DNA of 58,340 bases from Vreelandella maris. GTDB lineage: Bacteria > Pseudomonadota > Gammaproteobacteria > Pseudomonadales > Halomonadaceae. This document shows, in pieces, positions 52,622 to 58,340 of the stretch (positions are counted from its first letter, which is position 1; each line of letters begins with the position of its first letter). The stretch is from the NCBI RefSeq assembly GCF_013371085.1, contig NZ_JABWCV010000024.1:1-58340 (forward strand). The letters are read 5' to 3'. The translations under genes were made by a program, and so were the position numbers. The notes under the pieces are model-generated. The model was given only the letters and a program-made list of their open reading frames with translations, searched no databases and had not been told where the DNA came from.

Positions 52622-54526
52622 ATGTCACTTATAAAACAACTTTGGCTCGCCATTATCGCCCTGCTTCTGCTGTCGTTCGTGGGCAGTCTTACCATCAGCA
52701 TTACCACCAGTCGCGATTATATTGAGCAGGAAGTGCGTATTAAGAATGCCGATAATGCAAACGCACTGGCGCTTTCCATGAGTCAGCTCGATAAAGAGCT
52801 GGTGACGTTAGAGCTGTTGATAGCGGCTCAATTTGATACCGGCTACTACCGTCAAATTACCCTGCGTGATACCGATGGAAGTGTACTGATCGAGCGCGTT
52901 TCCGACACCTATACCGGCGACGTACCAGTCTGGTTTCGTCAGTTGGTTGAGTTTGATGTGCCTAGCGGCACCGCCACCATTCAAGACGGCTGGCGGCAGT
53001 TCGGTACGCTGGAACTTGATAGCCAGCACAGCTTTGCTTATGCCTCGCTTTGGCGGAGCACGCTCGAACTGGCCGCCTGGTTTTTGCTAGCCGGAGCCAT
53101 TAGCCTGGCAATTGCTACTATGGTGGTTCGTGGCATTAAACACCCCCTTTCGCGTGTCGTTGCACAGGCACAAGATATAAGCGCACGGCGTTTTACCACC
53201 ATTGAAGAGCCACGCACGCTGGAACTGCGTCAAGTTACCCAGGCGATGAACATACTGTCTGCCAATGTTCATCAGATGCTGAGTCACGAAAGCCATAAAC
53301 TAGATGAATTGCGCCGCCACTTACAGCACGACCGAGTCACCGGTGCGCTCAACCGCGATGTATTTATGGGTAAGCTTTCGTCTCAGTTAAGCAGCGATGG
53401 TGCTCGCGCTACCGGCATGCTGGTGATGGTGCGCGTTCAAGAACTAGAGACACTTAACGAGCAGCTCGGCTACGCCGGCACCGACCAACTATTAGTGACG
53501 CTGGTTACCCAGCTGGGGCAACTGGACAATGTCTCGTCAGAACCCGTAGTAGGTCGCCTGAACGGTAGTGACTTTATCTTTATGCTACCGCTGGTGGATG
53601 ATGTAGAAGAACTTAGAATTCAGGTGATGGCAGCCTTAGTTGAGGTAACCGCCACAGTGCCCGATGTGGAGGTATATTTACCGACTGCGATTGTGCCTTA
53701 TGCACCGCATGATGAACGCGCCATACTGCTAGCCACGCTGGATGATGCGTTGGCACAAGCCGAAAGCCTAACGTCCTTTGAACAGGTAGTGGTGCGTCAG
53801 CGTGAACGTGTCTCGCTTTACAGCAGCCACGCGGAATGGCGCGCAGCGCTGGAAACCGCCATTCAAGCGGGCCCAGAGTTGGCTTATTTCCCGGTAGTCG
53901 ACGCCCACGGCGATATCCTTCACTACGAATGCCCTGCCCGATTACAGTTAGCGGGGAAATGGCACACCGCTGGCGTATTCATTCCCTGGGTCACCCGCTT
54001 TGATATGGAGCCTGCGCTTGATCTAGCGGTAGTCAAAAAGGCGCTGCTCACCCTTCAAACCGACCTTAAGCCAGTGGGGATCAATCTCTCTGCAGCATCG
54101 ATCACCAACACCCAGTTTGTGAACAACTTGCGGAACTTGCTTGTTTCTCAACCACTGCTGGCTAAACAGCTCTGTTTCGAAGTGCCCGCCACCCTTAGCA
54201 CCCATGCAATAGGCAGCTTGCGAGGGCTATGTGCTGCCTTACGCCCGCTTGGATGCACGTTTGGTATAGAGCACGTGGGGGCAGAATTTACTAAGCTCGC
54301 TGACCTGCACGATGTGGGGCTTGCTTACTTAAAAATGGATAGCAGTCTTATCCACCAACTGCATGCTTCACATGAGCAGCAAACCATCGTGCGTGGCATG
54401 GCCACGCTATGCCACTCACTCGGCATTCAGGTCATTGGGGAAGGTGTTGCTGATGATGACGAGCTTGTTTGTTTGTTCCGTGTCGGTGTCGATGGCGCAA
54501 CCGGTCCAGGCATACACTACGCATAA
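52622..54526 (+). CDS. lapD: LapD-type c-di-GMP receptor
   Basis: 634 residues. TM1 (7-29), a periplasmic LapD/MoxY N-terminal domain with GYYRQITLRDTDGSVL and Trp124 (GWRQFG, the position of the LapG-binding Trp of Pseudomonas LapD), TM2 (148-168), a HAMP helix, then GGDEF and EAL domains. Both are degenerate: NGSDF (314-318) replaces GGDEF, and YECPAR replaces the E-x-L motif. This predicts a receptor, not an enzyme. c-di-GMP binding would expose LapG-binding and keep the adhesin on the cell surface. Confidence 0.94.
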   Translation: MSLIKQLWLAIIALLLLSFVGSLTISITTSRDYIEQEVRIKNADNANALALSMSQLDKELVTLELLIAAQFDTGYYRQITLRDTDGSVLIERVSDTYTGDVPVWFRQLVEFDVPSGTATIQDGWRQFGTLELDSQHSFAYASLWRSTLELAAWFLLAGAISLAIATMVVRGIKHPLSRVVAQAQDISARRFTTIEEPRTLELRQVTQAMNILSANVHQMLSHESHKLDELRRHLQHDRVTGALNRDVFMGKLSSQLSSDGARATGMLVMVRVQELETLNEQLGYAGTDQLLVTLVTQLGQLDNVSSEPVVGRLNGSDFIFMLPLVDDVEELRIQVMAALVEVTATVPDVEVYLPTAIVPYAPHDERAILLATLDDALAQAESLTSFEQVVVRQRERVSLYSSHAEWRAALETAIQAGPELAYFPVVDAHGDILHYECPARLQLAGKWHTAGVFIPWVTRFDMEPALDLAVVKKALLTLQTDLKPVGINLSAASITNTQFVNNLRNLLVSQPLLAKQLCFEVPATLSTHAIGSLRGLCAALRPLGCTFGIEHVGAEFTKLADLHDVGLAYLKMDSSLIHQLHASHEQQTIVRGMATLCHSLGIQVIGEGVADDDELVCLFRVGVDGATGPGIHYA

Positions 54527-54589
54527 GCCTCACGTAGGAATTGAGGCTCGAGGTAACTTCTTGGCGGCGGCGCTGTTTCGTTGAGTTAA

Positions 54590-54913
54590 CTAAATAGTGT
54601 CGCTGTCACCGCCCAATAAATCGACGTTGTTTTTAACCCGCAACGACTTACGCTCCATTACTTTGGCCTGTGCCGCTTCCGGCAGATCAGTGAAGGTGAT
54701 GATTCCCTTCTCCAGCAGCACTTCCAGAATATCTTCAACAACCCGCACAAACGCCAAGTCAGATGCTAGAAAATGCGCCGACGACTCCGGCTGGTCGGCT
54801 AGAAAAGCCACTACCTCAGGTGAATCGGGTGCGATCGTTTCGCTGCATTCAGACGTTGGCTCTTTGCTGAGCATAACGATCTCGCCGGACGGAGTGCGTT
54901 TGGTGTAGAGCAT
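54590..54913 (-). CDS. Small conserved protein ('tryptophan synthase subunit beta like')
   Basis: 107 residues, acidic, soluble. MLYTKRTPSGEIVMLSKEPT at the start and FVRVVEDILEVLLEKGIITFTDLPEAAQAKVMER in two parts are conserved in a gammaproteobacterial family misleadingly named after tryptophan synthase; function unknown and no catalytic residues recognised. An AGAGGAAA site lies 6 bases before the ATG. It sits between lapD and the adhesin gene. Confidence 0.75.
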   Translation of the reverse strand: MLYTKRTPSGEIVMLSKEPTSECSETIAPDSPEVVAFLADQPESSAHFLASDLAFVRVVEDILEVLLEKGIITFTDLPEAAQAKVMERKSLRVKNNVDLLGGDSDTI

Positions 54914-54977
54914 GTGACTTTCCTCTGTAAGTAAACTCGCTCAAGTATTGCGGAAGGTAATTAATACACTGATGCAA

Positions 54978-55002
54978 CAAGGCCGCCCGATGGGCGGCCT
55001 TG
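54978..55002 (-). terminator. Terminator of the adhesin gene
   Basis: CAAGGCCGCCC and GGGCGGCCTTG form a perfect 11-bp stem around a 3-base loop, 18 bases after the adhesin stop on the minus strand, followed by a short TTG stretch. Confidence 0.75.
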
Positions 55003-55020
55003 TGGGTTTGCTAGGCATTA

Positions 55021-58000
55021 TTACTCTGTTTTGGGAGTATCCTGTAGTAATGACTGGAGGAAATCAGATGAACTTTGACTGCCCATATCTGCGCCATTCA
55101 ACACGATATGTTGATCTGCATTCTCACCATTTTTACCCAAGTCACCTTTAGTACTGATATTGAGTACCGTTTCACCTTCGCCATCAGTACCAACTTGGAT
55201 GAACTGCTCAATATCATCATCCATATCAGGCAACAGTTCTGAAATATCCAGCTTATCGCCTTCATCTGCATTGACGTCCCTGACGGTATCAGTGGCAGGA
55301 TTCTCCTCCGTGCCCTGATCAGCAAACTCCCACTTGAAGGTATCAGCGCCTGCGCCGCCATAGAGCTGGTCGTTGCCTTCTCCGCCGATAAGTGTGTCAG
55401 CGGATGAAATATTATCTAATGGGACTCCATTCTCACCCACTTCTGTGGCAGTCGCTTTAGCAACCAAACTGAAGTCACCGTCACCCGCTGACACCGTTAG
55501 CGTTAGATTGACATCTGCTAATGAGTCTTCACCATTGTTACTGATCAGCCAGTAGTCACTCTTTTCGGTAATAGTCACATTGCTATTCTCATTAACCGTG
55601 AGAGTCGCATCTTTAGGAACTCCTGTAAGCGTGATATCCGAGAGCACCTCACTGCCATCAGTATCAACCAGTTCGGCAGAGAGGGTGATATCGTAGGCTA
55701 CTTTAGTGTCATTATCCACTAAGCCAGGATAGCCCAGATAATCGCCTTTAGAAGTTACCACACCAGCTAGCTGGTTAGATCCACTGATAACGTTTACATT
55801 TTTATCAGTTTCAATATTCCAATTATCATTATGATTAGCATAATTATGCCACTCATGCGGCACGATCCCACCAACCTTGTATTCTACGCCAGGATTCTGA
55901 ACGAGGAAAATAAAGTCTGCTGAATTACCTTCTCCGGCATTGCCCTTTACTGCATTCATACTCTTAAAAATGTGTTCTTCTCCGTTGTTATCATTCTTGA
56001 TATCAGAGTACCCACTATTTTCATTCAATAAGAAAACATCTGTTTTAGCACTTCCATCAGTATTCCCCTTGGAGTATTTCGTAAAATTACTTAAGCCAAC
56101 ATAATCTGAGCTATTTTTTAAAATAGATTGAATATCTCCATCAGTTAGATCTTTGACAGTTTTAAAATCGTCAGTGTCTTTGTAACCCTTACTAGCGTTT
56201 GTGTACCAAACTTGGACATTATGTCCGATAGCGAAAATTTCTCCATCTTTCACATCGAAACCATAGCCATCAGAAGATTGGCTACCACCATTCACCTGGG
56301 TAATTTCACTTCCCTCTGAAACATCCAAGGTAACGGTGGGTGCATCCGCTACCGGAATAATATTCACAGCGAGGATCGCTTCTTTACCCTCTACATCGCC
56401 TTCCATTGGCTTAAAGGTAATGTGGGCGTAATCCGCCTCCTTGTTTCCGACCTCATTGCCCTCATAGCCATCGAAGCCAGATGCATCAACTGCGGGTATA
56501 AATACCAAATTACCGTCTTCAGTATCAGATTCGGTTATTTCCTGATCATCAGATACGTCGTTACCATTAAGCTGTAATGTACCGTTATTGCCAACATCTG
56601 TTATGCGGATACTGTTTGTGTTTTCTGAGACTTTGAAGTCTTTCCAGTTAATTGCTAGCCCACCCTCTTGATCTTCAAGACCTTCTACAATCCCACCGTC
56701 TGCCTGCGGCGCCTCCGTATCATCTGGTTCGCCCGAGTAGGTATTTAAGTTAACAGTAATCGTATTGCTATCGCCATCTCCATCGGTAGCTTTGACATCA
56801 AAGTTAACATCCTCCGCCATTTCCTGATATTGGAGGAAGTCCCACGTGCCGGTATTACCAGTCAACTTGATTTCAAAAACCTTACCGCTGTCATTAATCG
56901 CCACCAAAGTGTGTTGATCATCTTTGAGAGTTAACTTGTATTCGCTGTCTTCCGGTTTCAGCAGCTCATACCCAGCGATGCCATCGGCAGAACTAGCATC
57001 GACTTTTCCAGTCGCGCTGCCAATTGGCTGTTGCTCGTCTGGATCACCCAGAAACTCTATCGATTCAAGGGCAAAGTCACTGTTTTGATCGCCTGTACCA
57101 CCCAAATTATCGACAGCTACAAAACGCACCTCATCAAACCCTCCAGGCACCGAGATGAGATCCTGAGTGTAAAAATCGCCGGCATCACTGCTGGCAACAA
57201 CACTCTCTTCTTTACCTACCTTATCACCGTCACGATAAAAGACCATTTCAGCCTGCTCATTAGCACTATCAAACTGAGTATCTTTAGTAAACAAATCAGT
57301 TAATTTTGCTTTAAGACCAAAGGCTAGATAACCCTCGTCGAGCTTGAATATCAACTCCTCGAAATTATTATCGCTTCGGTAATCTATTTCATAATCTAAT
57401 TGCTCTAATTGAGGACTTACCCCAGAACTTTTAACTGAAAGTCCATTATTAGATTGATTGACGGTAGCGGCATTTTCGCCTGAGGCATCGTTAAGGCCTT
57501 TTACGGAAATAGTAAAGTTATGATCCTGTAAATTTTCTCCATTGGAAAAGCCAAACGCTCCCTTCATAACCTTGACTATGTCATCAGCGTCAGTATTGAC
57601 CTTATACCCACCCTCAGGGGCAGACTGTGAAATCTCAACACCGTCATCTTCAATAGTGATATTGAAGCTACCCTCAGCGTCGTTACTGCCATCCGAGAGG
57701 ATGATGCCAACGTCAAAATTTAGCGTATCTTCCGATGTTGGATCAGAGTGATCGACTGGTTGACTTAGCTTAACGCTATAGCCAATAGAAGAGGGAGGTT
57801 CATTGCCTTCCGCATTGACTTGATTATTTCCGTCGTTCAGTTCAATTCGGATGACTTCCAGGCCAGAATCGATGGCACCGATAGCCACTGCTTTATTACT
57901 TCCATCCTCACCACCGTAAGCCCAAGAAATCTCTTTGTCACCAGACGATAAGGAAACTGAATTAAGCGAAGCTAGATTAATTTCAGCAGTTAATGCAGCG

Positions 58001-58340
58001 GTGCCATTGTCTGTAATATTAATCGTGCCGGATGACGTCGTTTCGTTAGTAGTGTCCGTATACCCATCCCCTGCTTGTTCATCAGGAAAACCCTTCTTCC
58101 CTTGAAGATCAAGTCCTTCTTCGGAAACAGCGGTTTTTTCAGGTGTTATGGTTGGCGTCTCGTTCAGGCCGTTGATCTGTACCGTCAGCGTCGCGGTGTT
58201 GGAGCTGCCCTCACCGTCAGTGGCCTGGTAGCTGATCGAACTGGTCACCGAGTCGTTGGCATCCAGATTGTCAAAATCACCATTGGGGTCGAAGGTGTAG
58301 CTGCCGTTGGCGTTAAGCGTGAACAGACCGCCATTGCTGC
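55021..58340 (-). CDS. Giant RTX/VCBS adhesin, C-terminal part (cut by window edge)
   Basis: About 1,106 visible residues of a LapA/BapA-like adhesin; the frame remains open to the right edge, and its first visible residues fit a VCBS repeat (FTLNANGSYTFDPNG). Counting from codon 58248: a T1SS-143/DUF5801-type repeat (about 30-205), two AT-rich non-repeat segments (213-402 and 650-845), intervening Ig-like stretches, then an RTX nonapeptide (GGEGNDQLYGGAGADTF, 955-971) and a VCA0849-type type I secretion end. It is highly acidic and lacks Cys. Expected partners are LapG and LapD upstream and a LapBCE exporter outside the window. The LapG cleavage site would lie in the missing N-terminus. Confidence 0.9.
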   Translation of the reverse strand, partial: SNGGLFTLNANGSYTFDPNGDFDNLDANDSVTSSISYQATDGEGSSNTATLTVQINGLNETPTITPEKTAVSEEGLDLQGKKGFPDEQAGDGYTDTTNETTSSGTINITDNGTAALTAEINLASLNSVSLSSGDKEISWAYGGEDGSNKAVAIGAIDSGLEVIRIELNDGNNQVNAEGNEPPSSIGYSVKLSQPVDHSDPTSEDTLNFDVGIILSDGSNDAEGSFNITIEDDGVEISQSAPEGGYKVNTDADDIVKVMKGAFGFSNGENLQDHNFTISVKGLNDASGENAATVNQSNNGLSVKSSGVSPQLEQLDYEIDYRSDNNFEELIFKLDEGYLAFGLKAKLTDLFTKDTQFDSANEQAEMVFYRDGDKVGKEESVVASSDAGDFYTQDLISVPGGFDEVRFVAVDNLGGTGDQNSDFALESIEFLGDPDEQQPIGSATGKVDASSADGIAGYELLKPEDSEYKLTLKDDQHTLVAINDSGKVFEIKLTGNTGTWDFLQYQEMAEDVNFDVKATDGDGDSNTITVNLNTYSGEPDDTEAPQADGGIVEGLEDQEGGLAINWKDFKVSENTNSIRITDVGNNGTLQLNGNDVSDDQEITESDTEDGNLVFIPAVDASGFDGYEGNEVGNKEADYAHITFKPMEGDVEGKEAILAVNIIPVADAPTVTLDVSEGSEITQVNGGSQSSDGYGFDVKDGEIFAIGHNVQVWYTNASKGYKDTDDFKTVKDLTDGDIQSILKNSSDYVGLSNFTKYSKGNTDGSAKTDVFLLNENSGYSDIKNDNNGEEHIFKSMNAVKGNAGEGNSADFIFLVQNPGVEYKVGGIVPHEWHNYANHNDNWNIETDKNVNVISGSNQLAGVVTSKGDYLGYPGLVDNDTKVAYDITLSAELVDTDGSEVLSDITLTGVPKDATLTVNENSNVTITEKSDYWLISNNGEDSLADVNLTLTVSAGDGDFSLVAKATATEVGENGVPLDNISSADTLIGGEGNDQLYGGAGADTFKWEFADQGTEENPATDTVRDVNADEGDKLDISELLPDMDDDIEQFIQVGTDGEGETVLNISTKGDLGKNGENADQHIVLNGADMGSQSSSDFLQSLLQDTPKTE

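Noticed and set aside
57031..57303. 90-residue plus-strand frame inside the adhesin
   Set aside because: It lies opposite a continuous acidic adhesin frame; the hydrophobic composition is what antisense of such sequence gives.
1..58340. CRISPR array, tRNA, rRNA, transposon or prophage
   Set aside because: No regularly spaced direct repeats of CRISPR size, no cloverleaf or rRNA segment, and no transposase, integrase or phage structural gene was recognised. The holin-family label at 25198 refers to a YqjE-type membrane protein, not a phage.

Overview
The window looks like chromosomal DNA of a halophilic gammaproteobacterium, most likely a Halomonas or close relative (Halomonadaceae). This rests on recognisable gene families and gene order (rpe-gph near trpGDC, smrB/prmB/aroC, ybbAP/tesA, phasin-phaC, lapG-lapD beside a giant adhesin), on many acidic secreted proteins, and on moderately high GC. 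No rRNA, tRNA, CRISPR array, insertion sequence or prophage was recognised. Both edges cut a gene: a YdiJ-type FAD/Fe-S oxidase on the left and a giant RTX adhesin on the right.

Layout. 1-8.6 kb: ydiJ end, trpC-trpD-trpG (minus), an orphan manganese-type binding protein, gph, a type II NADH dehydrogenase and rpe. 8.9-12.7 kb: sulfate uptake operon sbp-cysT-cysW-cysA. 12.8-16 kb: an AlkB-type DNA repair dioxygenase, a YajG lipoprotein, thiopurine methyltransferase, an SH3-domain envelope protein and a DUF1820 protein. 16.1-20.2 kb: an ATP-grasp enzyme paired with a 680-residue protein carrying a papain-like Cys/His/Asn signature, then tlyA. 20.2-27.1 kb: an MscK-type channel, outer membrane phospholipase A, a YqjD/YqjE/YqjK-like membrane-stress trio and an HI0933-type flavoprotein. 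27.2-32.4 kb: RND efflux pair and small proteins. 32.4-36.5 kb: polyamine uptake potFGHI (minus). 36.9-39.3 kb: ahpC-ahpF with an OxyR-like operator. 39.4-42.5 kb: polyhydroxyalkanoate genes (PhaC, phasin, DUF6489). 42.6-45.4 kb: aroC-prmB divergent from smrB. 45.4-51.8 kb: patatin-like lipase, alpha/beta hydrolase, ybbA-ybbP and divergent tesA. 51.9-58.3 kb: lapG-lapD, a small conserved protein and the C-terminal part of a LapA/BapA-like adhesin.

How the genes work together. The right end is a complete c-di-GMP output module apart from the adhesin N-terminus and the type I exporter: LapD (degenerate GGDEF/EAL receptor) would sequester LapG (periplasmic Cys protease) so that the adhesin stays on the cell surface. 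The PHA block contains a phasin preceded by two 13-bp PhaR-like boxes; PhaC and the DUF6489 protein share an in-frame GLSQGLA repeat that is nearly identical at DNA level. The ATP-grasp/papain-like pair is the best candidate for an uncharacterised biochemical system.

A recurring small-scale feature is 12-17 bp imperfect tandem duplication at gene boundaries. Four loci have an exact 15-bp period (31474, 36564, 46479, 51053), and shorter or longer periods occur near ahpC, ahpF and phaC.
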